Below are positions 10,213-21,510 of a stretch of DNA of 64,000 bases, piece by piece. The stretch covers positions 15,300,001 to 15,364,000 of the forward strand of contig JALIGW010000013.1 of the NCBI GenBank assembly GCA_023053685.1, written 5' to 3'. Below the pieces are notes generated by a model that had not been told where the DNA came from, searched no databases, and worked only from the letters and a program-made list of their open reading frames with translations. The position numbers and the translations under genes are program-made. This DNA is from Diadophis punctatus similis. Its lineage: Eukaryota; Chordata; Lepidosauria; Squamata; Dipsadidae. Each line of letters opens with the position of its first letter. Positions within the stretch are counted from its first letter, which is position 1.

Positions 10213-10973
10213 TGGGTTAGTATATACCAGCCTTCCCCAACCCAGTGTGCTCGTTCCTAGATATGCCACAAAAACGATACCAGTTGGGATCTCTAAATGC
10301 TGCAGTCCAACCCCTTTGGATGCCCCAGCTTGGGAGGAGTGATGTAAGGATTCAAGAAGTACTGCCTTTGTGAGAAAATAATTTTGTGAGGAGTTCTCAA
10401 TTAATATGTCAGCATAAATTGGCATCAAACATATTATTTGAAGATTAAGAATGGATGATAAACATAGCCATGTTACTAACTAAATTAATCTTGTCATTAA
10501 CTTCTCCAGTAATGGAATCGCAAATGTATTCAGAATTAAAGTGCCAGAAAATGCTCATCTATCTAAAGTGTATGGCAAATAGAAAGAATAGTTATTAGGA
10601 GTGCTTTCACTCCACGTTCCAAATTCTCTTTACTTGAAAGTAGCATTAAGAAAGTAACAAAGGGCAAGGAAAAAACCACGCTGAAGTTTTCAGGTCTGGG
10701 TATCCCTTTGTTGAATTTCAAGTGGTTGAAGAAGCAAATTACCACTGTTGGAGTTAAGATGTTTTTGAGATGGTGACCTAAATGAGATGTTACTTAAAAA
10801 CAGGGGAAATGTTTCATAGATGTGGTCAATAAGAATATATGGAGATGGGTACTGACTATTGATACTATAGCAGGCAGCAAACTTCACAGCTGCTTTCTCT
10901 GCTTCTTCTTGGGGTACTACATTGATTGATGTGTTTATAGCCTTGAATAACAATCTTTTCCTACTAAACATGA
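10213..10973. other. Unassigned sequence, no gene seen
   Basis: AT-rich DNA. The part at about 10230-10335 (CCTTCCCCAACC ... AGCTTGGGAGGAG) may be another decayed hAT terminus, but the match is too weak to call. Confidence 0.4.
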
Positions 10974-11201
10974 ATAATAGCACTTTTCTTATATACCGCT
11001 TCATAGTGCTTTACAGCACTCTCTAAGCGGTTTACAGAGTTCAGCATATTGCCCCCAACAATCTGGGTCCTCATTTTACCGACCTCGGAAGGATGGAAGG
11101 CTGAGTCAACCTTGAGCCTAGTGAGATTTGAACAGCTGAACTGTTGAACTAGCAGTCAGCCTGCAATGGCTGCATTTAACCACTGCACCACTTCAGCTCT
11201 T
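10974..11201 (-). mobile_element. Sauria-type tRNA-derived SINE
   Basis: On the minus strand the element starts AGAGCTGAAGTGGTGCAGTGG, whose GTGCAGTGGTTAA resembles a Pol III A box, and continues with a B-box-like GTTCAAATC. The body phrases TTGACTCAGCCTTCCATCC, GTAAACCGCTTAGAGAG and GCACTATGAAGCGGTATA identify the family. Copies at 26461, 28621, 50984, 51381 and 57650 share the same order. It is near full length but has point changes; activity depends on LINE machinery. Confidence 0.9.
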
Positions 11202-12058
11202 TATGAAGACAGAAATCATACCCTTGTTGGTATCATTTCCTCTAACTGAACCTCACAGTATTTATTTATCTGTAATTATTCTATTTTGGCCTTCCTGGTT
11301 TGGGTTACTGTATAGTCTTGTATTCCAAGATCTGGAAGAGAAGACTGCAATGGATTCTATTAGTTATCTTTTTAGTACCATGGAACAAAATAAATGGACC
11401 TTGCCCATCACCCTGGGTTCTCTCCCTGTAAGCATGCCATTTATTTTTATTGATGAAGAGACAACTTTACAAAATCTATGAAGTACACTGGCATGTAAAA
11501 ATAAAATGCCATGTCCTTCTTTGGAAAACCTCTTTTATAAAAGAAGGGCTGAAGTTACTTAAGAAGTAGTTTGCGCCTAGGAAATGGGATTGAGGGGAAG
11601 ATCTCAGACCCTTCAGGGCAATAGACTTGGACCTGCTACTTTGGATGCAAATTTCAACACCTATGTTATTGATGTTTAAAGCAATAACTGGCAGAGAGAT
11701 ACAGGGGTATGCTGTATTCTGATCATGGTAGGGAGAAAGGGGGTGGTCTGTCTTCCTTTCAGGTGGCAGTATAACCGATGAAGTTTAGATGGTGGCTCTG
11801 TAATTTAAGCATCATGCTTTTTAATGCCATATGAGTTGCTGGCAATGAGGCTTCAATTCTAAATGAAAATATTAACTTAGCATGTGTTATATAGACATAG
11901 CTGAAAGACAAGGAACAGATCTGCCAAATTTGAGTGTTTGTTTCTGTGTCTAAGTAGAAGAGATTGTGTAGGGATATGATAGTGTACCCTCCATTCTATT
12001 GTGTAATGGTATTTGATCTCAGGTGTTGATCTCAGGTGTGACATTGAAAAACCCTAGA
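11202..12058. other. Unassigned sequence, no gene seen
   Basis: No repeat or exon recognised. A 92-codon open frame begins in the SINE edge at 11203 and has no recognisable domain. Confidence 0.5.
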
Positions 12059-12066
12059 CCCTAGAC

Positions 12067-12174
12067 CAGTGTTTCCCAACCTTGGCAACTTGAAGATGTC
12101 TGGACTTCAACTCCCAGAATTCCCCAGCCAGCGAAGTCCAGACATCTTCAAGTTGCCAAGGTTGGGAAACACTG
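12067..12174. mobile_element. Perfect-hairpin hAT-like MITE, 108 bp
   Basis: Two 42-base arms (12067-12108 and 12133-12174) are exact reverse complements, separated by 24 bases (AACTCCCAGAATTCCCCAGC plus 4). The outer ends are CAGTG and CACTG. The 8-bp word CCCTAGAC flanks both sides (12059-12066 and 12175-12182). It has no coding capacity. The exact arms and exact target duplication suggest a recent insertion or strong constraint. A half copy is at 40391-40453. Confidence 0.93.
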
Positions 12175-13064
12175 CCCTAGACCAATCCTTCTAGTCATGG
12201 AGGATTTCAGTGTCCATACTGAGGTTGCCCTGACAGTCATACATCTGTTCCAATTACTATCCAGCCCTGTGCTGGATTTGGTCTTCTATTCAGCTGCTGC
12301 TGCTGGTCTGAATGAAAAGACTCTGTATTGTTGTTATAGAGAGAGAACTCTTTGGACAATTTTAAACTGGCAGCTTGTCTAAAACTGAAAGGGTGGAGGG
12401 CTACTTAAAATGATGGGACTGAGGTTTCTGTGGATTTGGATAGTTTTGTAAATGTGCTTTGGGAATGTTCTACCTTAGTAGCTAGTAATCTTATTGAAGG
12501 CCTGATTGATCTGTGGAATACAAAGATGACCTAGCAAGGTCATTTTTCACATTGATTTACCAGGGTGTTTGAGAGCACATGAAATGGACAAGTAAAAAAT
12601 TGAAATGCCAATAGAGGAACTCTTATCACATATTGGACCAAATATTCATCCAAGTGGGGTTTCTCTCAGTTGAATTCTTACCCTGTAGCCTTTAGGTATA
12701 GTGAACAGGACCTCCTTTTCTGCCTCCATTATGTCTTTGCAGAACAAGGCAGTGTGCTCTTTTTCTCCATCAAGAAGTTGGGAGAGGAGAGCTGGAGGAA
12801 TTAGAATCACAATGTGAATAATTTGCAGATAAAGTCAATCCAATTCATCTTGCCTTGGAGTCCAGTTCTGGACAGGTCATCAAGAGGTAATCTTGACAAA
12901 CCCATGTCAGGAATATATGGATTCTGTTCAGCTTGCAGATCTCATGGACATGGAGATGTAAGGATGATCACCTGCCCTTCTTGGCTGATTAAATTGGTGA
13001 GATAGGAACCAGTCCTGTTCCACCTCAAGTATGGGATGTGTTATCAAAGGACGAGAATATACAG

Positions 13065-13426
13065 CAGTGGTTCCCAACCTGTGGTACGTGTACCACTAGT
13101 GGTACGCGAGGGCCTTCCAGGTGGTACGCGAACACTTTCGGGGTCATGAACGATTTTTAGTTAGTTATTTTTTACTTCACAAAAATGTTTACTGCCTAAC
13201 ACAAGATAATCTGGCAATGATTTGCAACTGTTGCCACACGCCACCCACCTGGTCCCAGCGGCCCGAGAATCCAGTTGCTGGATGCGCGGGGCCAAAAAAG
13301 GAACGGTACAATTATGGAAATAAAGTGATATCTGATCAAATTTAGTTTCTCTGGAACCAGGTGGTACGCAGCGACTGTACGGGACCTCCAAGTGGTACTC
13401 GATCACAAAAAGGTTGGGAACCACTG
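13065..13426. mobile_element. hAT-like element, OposCharlie-like ends, 362 bp
   Basis: Left end CAGTGGTTCCCAACCTGTGG and right end AGGTTGGGAACCACTG are inverted repeats, and GGTACGCG-like motifs repeat inside. The 8-bp word ATATACAG flanks it (13057-13064 and 13427-13434). The termini resemble those of hAT-Charlie families known from many vertebrates. There is no transposase frame. Confidence 0.92.
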
Positions 13427-13449
13427 ATATACAGTATGTACTCAGAATT

Positions 13450-13622
13450 GAACTGTGGAGTCCTTTATGGTCTCTGAGCTTGGTTGTTTGCTTACAGATG
13501 TATCAAACAAGGTGATGTTACTTAGGGAAACATCAGCAAGCAAGGAAGCAAGGAAGGAAGGAAGCAAGGAAGCAAGGAAGCAAGCTAGTTAGCTAGCTCA
13601 AAGAGCACCAAGGACTGCAAAG
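13450..13622. repeat. Foldback repeat with GGAGTCCTTT.../...AAGGACT arms
   Basis: Left arm GGAGTCCTTTATGGTCTCTGAG with TTGGTTGTTTGC and right arm AAAGAGCACCAAGGACT are inverted relatives. The centre has GTGATGTTACTTAG followed by GAAACATC. A purine array of AAGC/AAGG units (about 13538-13582) and GCTAGTTAGCTAGC intervene. The same repeat type is at 31040-31150. It resembles terminal repeats of Penelope-like elements; that assignment is an inference. Confidence 0.5.
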
Positions 13623-14807
13623 ATACAAGACTCTATTGGAAAAGCACCACTTTGACTTGGATACTCTTTTTCCTAGTACTAGGCAGATTTAGACAGTCTA
13701 TTCTTTGATAAAGTGACTGAATTATTATTATTATCTGATCCATGTCAATCAGGGCTTTATCCAGGGTTTGGAATTGATCATCTTAGTAGACAACATGCTT
13801 GAAACTAGATGAGGAAAATGTGACACTGCTAGTTGTCTTGAATGTCTCAGCTGTGTTTGGAATCATCAATCCTGTTATCAATGAAGTCTTCTTGTGGGAT
13901 GGACCTTGGAGACCTTAGTTTTGCAGTGGTTCCAGACCTTCCTGTTTGGGTGACTCCATCTCAGTAGCTAGATCTTTGCCCTATAGTATTTCATATGTTT
14001 CCCACATCATTAATATCTACATGAATCTCCTCTAAAAGGCTATTGGAACCAAGGAATGGGTGGATTCTGCCTGATGATGAGACTAATTCTTCTATTCCAT
14101 CTAAGGAATCCTGAGTATCATCTTTTCAGCCCTTCAAGATAAGCCAGATTCTGTGCCAAAATTATAAATGTAAGTGTAACAGAATTATGCAAATCTGAAT
14201 GCGCTTCCCTCCCTTTATCTTCATAAAATTAGGGACAGTCATGTCTGATGCTTTCTCAAATAACAGTTCTGCTCTGGTCTTAAATTTCCTTTATCTAACA
14301 ACACTCTTGGTTGTGGATCTTCAGTCTCAAATTAAATCTGCACTTGCTGTTTTAAAGAGGAAACTGGTTTTTGGACTGAGGTGAAGCCTGTTTGGGATAG
14401 GCTTTTACTCCCCCAGAAAAAGCAGGTAAATTATTTGCAGTGCAGGACGTTCATTGACTGTCCAACTGTCCAATCCAACTGTCATTGGATTTGCAAGTGA
14501 TGGCTGTGATTACAGGCATATTTGCACAATTACAGGTAGTATACCATTTGTGACTCCTCCTGAGCCAGTCAGACTTAAAAGCAGTTATCCATGCCTTGGT
14601 TGCAACCCATCTTGACCACTGCAATGCTGCCCTTGCAGTTTGTATAAAATACTTTAATTGAGGCAAGATATTTGTATCAAATAACCCTCTACAAGAAGAT
14701 TTGCACTAGTTACCAGATGCCTACCAGCCATAGTTTTCCTTTAACATCCTAAATAGCTTAAGATTTGATTATCTATTGGATCACCAGCTCTGTGAGTGAT
14801 GTGATTT

Positions 14808-14930
14808 CTACCTGATAGTTCAACTAGGGAATGGGAGGAAATACATCTTTGAAAGGGCCTACCAATTCACCAGGGGAGACCCTTCCAAAGATGTTTTTCC
14901 TCCCACTCCCCAATTGAACTATCAGGTAGA
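14808..14930. repeat. Inverted duplication, about 50-base arms
   Basis: The arm at 14808-14858 starts CTACCTGATAGTTCAACT and the arm ending at about 14930 finishes with AGTTGAACT-like sequence complement, ...GAACTATCAGGTAG. The arms are separated by about 22 bases and share the complementary purine/pyrimidine runs GGGAGGAAA and TTTCCTCCC. It lies in the 3' part of the decayed LINE, so it probably arose by template switching and not as a separate transposon. Confidence 0.8.
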
Positions 14931-15228
14931 AAAAGGATGTGTCCCCTTCTGGTGCCAGGTGGATTGTGCTTCCTAGGGAAGTAATATTTAGAAATATTTT
15001 GCCAAACTTTTAATTGCTTATTATTTAATGATTTGTAATTTGGGTTTTGATTTTAATTGTATTAATTTGTTTTTTCTTATACTTTGTCTTTTTATAGTGA
15101 TCAGGGGTATATATTTCAAGTTTTAAAATAATAATGCTATCCCAGAGTTCACACGTTCTTAAGATATAGGACCAGCCAGACATTAGAAACCTGAGCTCCT
15201 TATGAATGAAATCATACTTGGTTGGGAG

Positions 15229-15824
15229 CAGTGGTGGGTTCCTACTGGTGTGGTTCACTCTATAGCACCGGTAGCGGCCCGCTGGTGATGTCACAGTACC
15301 GGTGCGGTTGGTTGCCGGTGCCTGGGCGCCGCCATTAAATTTTTTTAAATTTTTTAAAAAAATTTCTTCTGCGCATGCCCAGAAGCCAAGCTTCTGGCAC
15401 TGCGCATGTGCTGCCTTCCTACCCCACAGTGAGGTAATGCGTGAAACGCTGAAAGAATGGGCTCCATTCCCCTCCCTTCAGCAGTCCGAGAAGCCATGAA
15501 CGCATGGTGATTATCCTAGGCATTTTCGCACATTTGAGGCTTCTCGAGCTGTTGAGGGGAGTGGGGACAGGTGGCAGGAGCCTAGGATCATCAAATGGGG
15601 AGAAGCATTCAGGCCGGACGAAGCCTCCTAGAAGAACCGCTGCCGTGGTTTTGCTGCTCCCGCTGTGGGGGGCTGCGTTGCGGGTGGGCCATGCCCCCCC
15701 GCTTCTCCGGCCACTGCCAAGCTCCCGAGGCCCACGCCCACCCGGTCACATAGCTGGCAAGCCACACCCACAAAATAAGCCATGCCCACAGAGTGGCAGT
15801 AAAAAAATTAGGAACCCGCCCCTG
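15229..15824. mobile_element. hAT-like nonautonomous transposon, 596 bp
   Basis: Ends CAGTGGTGGGTTCCTACTGG and TTAGGAACCCGCCCCTG are inverted repeats. The exact 8-bp word GTTGGGAG flanks it (15221-15228 and 15825-15832). The interior is GC-rich at 15500-15760, with the phrase CACGCCCACCC. Open frames of about 100 codons here (15504-15914) are products of GC-rich composition, with no recognised domain. Confidence 0.92.
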
Positions 15825-16035
15825 GTTGGGAGCAATGTACTGTGGATGGATAGGAATTGACTGCAGTTCAAAATGTTTTACATCTGAGATTTGGGCAGAA
15901 CTCTTAAAGGACATGGTTGGAAACCTTCACTGGCAGCTTCACTTTTCTCTTCAGCATTCAAATTATACCTGTGCCATAATTCTTCTCAGTTTGCTGCTTT
16001 GAGATAAACTTTTACTCGATTGAACCACTTCTATG

Positions 16036-16262
16036 GTACCAAAGATGCTTTTTCAAGAGGCAACTGGACTTTCTTGTTTTTCTTTGAAGATATTTTGTTT
16101 CTCATTCAAGAAGCTTCTTCAGCTTTGACTGGATGGTGGGGAATGGAAGGATTTATATTCCTTGCAGACAGCTGGTCATTTGGATTATTTTAGAATCATT
16201 GAAGCCACATCTTCAAAGAAAAACAAGAAAGTCCAGTTGCCTCTTGAAAAAGCACCTTTGGA
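16036..16262. repeat. Foldback repeat with about 45-base arms
   Basis: The arm from about 16044 (AAGATGCTTTTTCAAGAGGC) and the arm ending at about 16258 (GCCTCTTGAAAAAGCACC) are inverted complements that also share CAACTGGACTTTCTTG and its complement. Inside the left arm, AGAAGCTTCTTCAGC is a small palindrome. On the minus strand the centre reads TTGAATGAGAAACAAAATATC, which resembles a mutated hammerhead core (GAUGAG...GAAAC...GUC). I infer a remnant of a Penelope-like element end. Confidence 0.5.
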
Positions 16263-16599
16263 ACAACTATGACCTGGATGACAGAGAATCTCAGTAGATA
16301 CTTCTACGGTATATTCAAATGCTGAATATGGATGCTCAAAGCATATATCCTTTAAATTACAATTGTGCTTTATAAACTATCTCTGATTCCTGAAGAAGAG
16401 ATTGGTTATAAATCTAAATGAAGCAATACAATAAATACACTCCTGTGTTTTAATTGTTTGTTACATTTATTATGTTTTTGTTATTTATTTCCTACAGAAT
16501 AGTTTTATTGACATTATTACCAGCTGGAATTGAATCCTATGGAATAAATACATCTGAATTTGTTCTAATAAATAAATAAATACATTCATTGAAATTTAT
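16263..16599. other. Unassigned AT-rich sequence with a short palindrome
   Basis: The only structure seen is an AATAAATAAAT inverted repeat that extends across 16561-16609. No gene is recognised. Confidence 0.45.
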
Positions 16600-16825
16600 T
16601 TATTAGAATTATATGGCTGCCTATCTTAAAGTACAACTCTGGGTTATAGATTGTAATCTACTATAGTGCTCCTTTGTGGTTAAAATACTGATTTTTTTTA
16701 CTTCCCAGTTTCAAACTGAAAGAGAATGACTGTCCCAAAGTCACCTCCCTTCTAGCTGTTAGGAATAAGGGAGAATTAGAATCTAGCTGTTCTACCTCCT
16801 AATCCAGCACCTTTACTAGTCTACC
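16600..16825 (-). mobile_element. tRNA-related SINE, second copy, decayed
   Basis: On the minus strand it reads TAGACTAGTAAAGGTGCTGG, then CTAGATTCTAATTCTCC and GTGACTTTGGGACAGTCATT, in the same order as the copy at 6015-6250. Internal promoter boxes are degraded. Confidence 0.5.
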
Positions 16826-17084
16826 CCATCGGCACGTTGTTTAATTGTTTTTCTCCAGTGTTTTATTGATACAATGCTTTTAAAGTAAAAAATAACAAAC
16901 CCAACCCATTCCAAGAGTAATATACAACACCATCTTGAAAGCCTCAAGTTCCTGGTGCTAGTATATTGTAGAACCATTTTTTGGTACTTATACAGTGAAT
17001 CAGCAGATATATTAAGAATGAAGGGAGGTTCTTGTGATAGCATACTATGTGCCTAACTAGAGTTCTTTGTGATTTTGGATAGAA

Positions 17085-17709
17085 CTGTGATGGCGAACCT
17101 ATGGCACGCATGCCACAAGTGGCACACGGAACCATATTGGTGGGCACACAAGCTCAAGTCCGGCTGATTTTGGGGCCTTCCCAACTTGAAAAGGGCCATT
17201 TCTGGCGTCCGGAGGGCCTCTGGCGGGGGAAGTCATTTTTGCCCTCCCCAGGCTCCTAGGGAGAGCTCCTAGCCTGGGGAGAGCAAAAAAACAGACTGCC
17301 GGTTCAACCGGAAGTCGGCAAACAGAACGTTTCCGGCCTCCGGAGGACCTCCGGGGGGGAGGCCATTTTCGTCCTCCCCAGGCTCCTAGAAAAGCTCTGG
17401 AGCTTGGGGAGAGCAAAAAATGGGCCTTCCGGTTCAACTGGAGTTGGCAAATGGGCTATTTTCTGCCCTCCGGAGAGCCTCCCAGGGGGTGGGGAAGGCC
17501 GTTTTCGCCCTCCCCAGGCTCCTAGAAAGGCTCTGAAGCCCGGGGAGAGCAAAAAATGGGTGTGCCATCATGTGCCGGGAGCGGGGAGGGGGGGTCATGT
17601 GCGCATGCATGGAGGGCACATGGAATTATGGGTGTGGGCATGCACGCTCATGACCCCTACGCTCCGCCCACTTTTTGGCACGCAAACCAAAAAAGTTTCG
17701 CCATCACTG
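17085..17709. mobile_element. hAT-like transposon with three internal tandem units
   Basis: Left end CTGTGATGGCGAACCTATGG and right end CGCCATCACTG are inverted repeats, with one change at base 2. The exact 8-bp word GGATAGAA flanks both sides (17077-17084 and 17710-17717). Inside, a unit of about 130-136 bp containing CTCCCCAGGCTCCTAG and GGGGAGAGCAAAAAA occurs three times (AGGCTCC at 17250, 17380 and 17516). Minus-strand open frames of 60-110 codons repeat with the units and are not genes. Confidence 0.92.
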
Positions 17710-17717
17710 GGATAGAA

Positions 17718-18999
17718 TTTCTCCTTTGTCTAAGTAGTTCAGAGATGAGAACATCTGAACAAATTTAACAAGCACTCATCTTACCTAATCACAGACCAGT
17801 GAAAACAGAATGAACAGGAATCACTGGCAGTTATTTAATACCCAGATTTAGCCTGTCAAAATCCTGCTTTCTACATGTTGTTTCCTTGCTTAAACATAGA
17901 CATGTAACTATTATTTCCACCCTGTATGAAAATGGGCATTCTGCCGAAACTTTTCAATATCATTATGACATTTTATTTCAGTCAGATTAAATGGGGATAT
18001 CTGTACTCAAGAAAACTTTGAAAAATATACAATTTTTCCCCTCAAGTTATTGGTCGGTTGATGATTTTTATTGGCTGATGAGAAGAATGTTTAATTAACT
18101 TTTGATTTTTTGGGATGGCTAAATTCTGAATCCCTAAGTGATGCTCACATTTCTGATTTCGAATATCTTCTTTCTGGCATTAATTGGAATAAGAGTGCAG
18201 GTGCCATGAGACAAACCAGATTCAAAATCTACACATGTTTCTCTATACAGCATAGATTACATATCTATAGATGGTATGTGTACAAGAAGGTACGGCACAC
18301 TACACTGACTTTTCTGCCAGTAAATTATTACAAGCACAGATTATAAAGGATGTTACATTACCAAAGAAACATCTGCTAAGCAAAACAAAAATGCTTATAA
18401 ATAAGGAGAGACAAAGTGAGCCTCTTTTCAGCTTGATTTACGCTCAGCTGCACTGTACTGTACATATGTTATCAAAGGGAGCATCCTATTAGCTTGCAAT
18501 TCTTAAGAAGTTCAGAAAGCTGTTCCTCCTCCCTCCAGAAGTGTTTTTGATTAAAAAAAAATCCCCGAAAGTATCTTCTCATCAGCTCTGGCTGAGCCTT
18601 CTGTAAAAAAAAAAAAGCCACAGTTTCTAAGGTCACTGAAGAGGGAGGGGGAAATCTTCTAATACTATCACAGCAGGCACAATGTACAACCAGTAAGAGA
18701 GTTTCAGTTGCAGATTTATTTCTGTGGCGAAGCTATGTCAAGCTGCATTAATAGGCCTGCAGGGTTGCAGGGTGAATGGAAGCTCAAAAGAGTGGCCTAA
18801 GCCAACCCTTGATCCTCACACACTAAGGGGGATTTTATGGTTACTAAGCCACTGAGACATATTCCTTACTGTATTACAACCTTCTCTTCTCGCATAAAAA
18901 TATTGGGAAATACAATGTCCAGACTATGAAGTGGAAAGCCATCATGAAACATAAAAAATATAAAAATGTATAAAAAATTACAAAAATTATGAAACATAA
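17718..18999. other. Repeat-free sequence, no gene seen
   Basis: No transposon ends, SINE or LINE tails are recognised over about 1.3 kb. Short A runs occur at 18555 and 18606. Such repeat-free islands in a repeat-rich region sometimes hold conserved regulatory DNA, but I see no specific site. Confidence 0.45.
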
Positions 19000-19152
19000 G
19001 GGGTGTGCATAAGTGCACCAGCGTGCCTACCGTCCCTGTCCTAATGTTCCCTTTTATTCGTATTCATTTCATGTATCCATAGTTATGTTTATGTTTATAT
19101 CTGTTATCTAATACATGTTTGACGAAATAAATAAATAAAATAAATAAATAAA
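19000..19152 (+). mobile_element. CR1-type LINE tail with (AATA)n end
   Basis: The phrase GTGCATAAGTGCACCAGCGTG and GCCTACCGTCCCTGTCCTA match the copy at 41861-42012. The tail ends in TTGACGAAATAAATAAATAA. Only the last 150 bases remain; the element is 5'-truncated. Confidence 0.7.
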
Positions 19153-19378
19153 CAATGGTAAATTGTCAAGGCCCAGTCTATCTGTGAGGCAAAAAAAAAA
19201 AAAAAAAAGCAGTGGCCCTTCTTCTGATATAAGAGTGTCCACAAAAGTGGCGAACAAAATCAAGATGGGTGATCCCATCATAGCCACCTTCTTGATATTT
19301 TTACCATGCTCTTTGTACAGTCTTTTTCTGTTTGTTTTCCTCATTTTTTTACCTCATTATAGGGGTAGCTATCTATAT

Positions 19379-19475
19379 CAAGGATGTCCAATCTTGGCAA
19401 CTTTAAGACCTGTGGACTTCAACTCCCAGAATTCCTCAACCAGCCATCTTAAAGTTGCCAAGTTTGGACACCCTG
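19379..19475. mobile_element. Palindromic hAT-like MITE, about 97 bp
   Basis: Left CAAGGATGTCCAATCTTGGC and right GCCAAGTTTGGACACCCTG are inverted. The middle has GTGGACTTCAACTCCCAGAA, the signature of the palindromic family. A matching 8-bp flank is not visible. Confidence 0.7.
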
Positions 19476-19939
19476 ATATAATTATCTAAGGTTTCTATAT
19501 CTATAGGTAAGAACTGTGTCCTAGGACAGAAATTAAGCAGTTTTGCTCAGGTTTAGTAGAAGATGCTAGTCTTAACTGAGTACTGAAGTAAGAGTCAAAT
19601 GGGATCAGTAGTTTTCAAATATGGAAAGCAGAGGACTTCATATTTCCCTTTGTCTCATGCAGCAAAAAACCATATCAAGTAGATGGACCATGTGATGGAT
19701 AATTTACCCAACTGAATATAAGCCAGGGGAATAAAACATCTCGATTTTAAAGTTGCAGGCTGAGAGCATTATAATTTTATGTTCTTCATGCTTCCTTGAT
19801 TCTATTAATGTGCAGAATGAAGGAAAACAACATAAGATGAAAGATGAGGGATTCACTTATTAGTTTTTTCCATGGATTCCCCAGTGATTATCTTTAAGGC
19901 TATCACAGTTTACTTTTATTTCTCCAACTGAACTCGAAA

Positions 19940-20044
19940 CAAGCTGGCTGGCACAAACATGTGCACTGGACCTCAGCTCGCGTGTCCACCAATATAGCTC
20001 CGCGTGCCACTTGTGGCACCCGTGCCATAGGTTCGCCATCACTG
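19940..20044. mobile_element. Truncated hAT-like terminus
   Basis: The right end GCCACTTGTGGCACCCGTGC, then ATAGGTTCGCCATCACTG, matches the family at 4839 and 17085. The opposite end is missing, so this is a fragment. Confidence 0.75.
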
Positions 20045-20845
20045 GTATAACCTCTTCCTATTGCATCTGATGATGAATTGGCCACATATGCACAGTGTTT
20101 GCTTCTTATCTTTTGTCCAATTCTGCAGATTTTCTCACTCTTTTATTTTAAGGTTGCTTCAGGATCTTTTCCCTTCATTAATGTTTTCCAAAGAATTATA
20201 AAAAACTGGTTAGCAACAAGAAGCCAGCCAAAGAATACTGGGAAAGGAAAATAAAAATTAAGGCTACCAGATTTTGTCTGCAAAAATCTGAATGGCAACT
20301 CAATGGCAGCAAAGAAAGACTTAAAACTCTACACTAACATTTAATAGTCATCTGGATTTCTGCAGTCCAGATCTGCCAGCCTACGTTTATTGGCCATGTG
20401 ACCCTTAACTGGCTGAGCTCAGCTGCCTGTACTTTTGCTCTGGGGAATATAATATCAATTAAAAATGCACACTCCTGTGGTATTGATGCTTGCCAGAACT
20501 TGCAGCAGATGTGGGCAGGTCACATTCACTCAGGAAGCTGGATTGCCTGCTAGGAAAAAAAAAATGTTCCATCGTTACATAGATTAGGTTGATAGGAAAA
20601 AAGTGGGATAGTAATAGCAAGCAATTGAAAAAAGAGGAAAGTAGTTTAACTGCCCAACATAAAGCAAAAGGATGGACAATATATGCTCTCCTTCCAAACG
20701 ACACTCCTGCTCTTGATTTCATATGTACTGGTATCTGCATAAAGACCAAACAACCTCCAACTCATCAGTCATCAACCACGCATCCACTTCTAATGGCAGC
20801 ATTTGCAGAGGCAAATATGTGTATTACTACCTATTAACATTTACT
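20045..20845. other. Unassigned sequence, no gene seen
   Basis: No repeat ends or exon recognised. Confidence 0.45.
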
Positions 20846-21080
20846 ATACAATACATGTTATATAAATACATAAGACAATGAATTGAAAATTATATAGAAA
20901 TAAGCTGCCAATATATAATTGCCGCAAGATAATTATAGAGATTGAAAGTTTTATAGCTGTATGCGCTTTTTATGTTTCTATATGTTTGTAATGTATTTGT
21001 TATTGTCATATATTTTTTCTTTTGTATGTTTTTTAAATGTAAATAATTTAATAAAAACTATTTTTTAAAAAAAGAAAGAC
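20846..21080 (+). mobile_element. Possible 5'-truncated LINE tail with A-rich end
   Basis: The sequence becomes AT-rich with repeated TATGTTT/TTTGTAATG phrases and ends in AATAAAAACTA followed by A-rich sequence, like an L1-type 3' end. The evidence is composition and the terminal A tract only. Confidence 0.25.
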
Positions 21081-21424
21081 TGATTCATTGATAGAGGTCT
21101 TAACATGCAGTGGTTTTCCTTCATGAAATAACCTACTTTATAATTTTTATTCCTGGGCTCTGGTTCTGGTTTCTGGTGTCTTTCAGATATTTGAAGTCCT
21201 CTTCTCTAGAATCATTTGCTTATATTTACAACTATTTCTTGGATCTCTCACTATTCTGCTTGTTCCTTTTCTTGTTTTAATGTCACAGCGTAACTAGCAC
21301 ACAATACAATAAAATGGTTGCATTCTTTTTCAGTCATGAGAATGGCTTGAAGACAAGAATATTGGTCAGATTCTGGAAGGCAGAAAAGCGAGCAAAGGAA
21401 TGTTGAGATTAAATTGAGTAGATT

Positions 21425-21510
21425 ACATTATTTATTTATTTTATTTATTTATTTTGGTATTCTTATATGCCGCCCAACTCCCAAAGGACTCAGGGCGGCG
21501 TACAACAGAG
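21425..21510 (-). mobile_element. L2/CR1 LINE tail (GCCGCC...GGGCGGC), minus strand
   Basis: On the minus strand it reads TGTACGCCGCCCTGAGTCC, then GGGCGGCATATAAGAAT, then ATAAATAAATAAA. That is the same 3' end as the LINE ending at 46893 and the stumps ending at 42265 and 51771. Confidence 0.75.

Larger units (their letters stand above)
12183..15090 (+). pseudogene. Ancient decayed L2/CR1-clade LINE
   Basis: Short translated islands in changing frames recall an L2/CR1 LINE. Near 12197 a stretch reads MEDFSVHTEV...LDLVF, like the endonuclease GDFN and LDLVF motifs. Near 13830 LVVLNVSAVFGIINPVI resembles the RT motif LLDLSAAFDTIDH. Near 14005 INIYMNLL resembles the FNIYM motif. Near 14590-14640 HALVATHLDHCNA resembles HALVTSRLDYCN. 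Stops and shifts separate all islands. A hAT-like element (13065-13426) and a foldback repeat (13450-13620) interrupt it. It is far more eroded than the LINE at 43.5-46.9 kb. Boundaries are approximate. Confidence 0.6.

Noticed and set aside
10230..10335. Possible further hAT terminus
   Set aside because: Only a short CCCCAACC-type word matches; no partner end or target duplication could be found.
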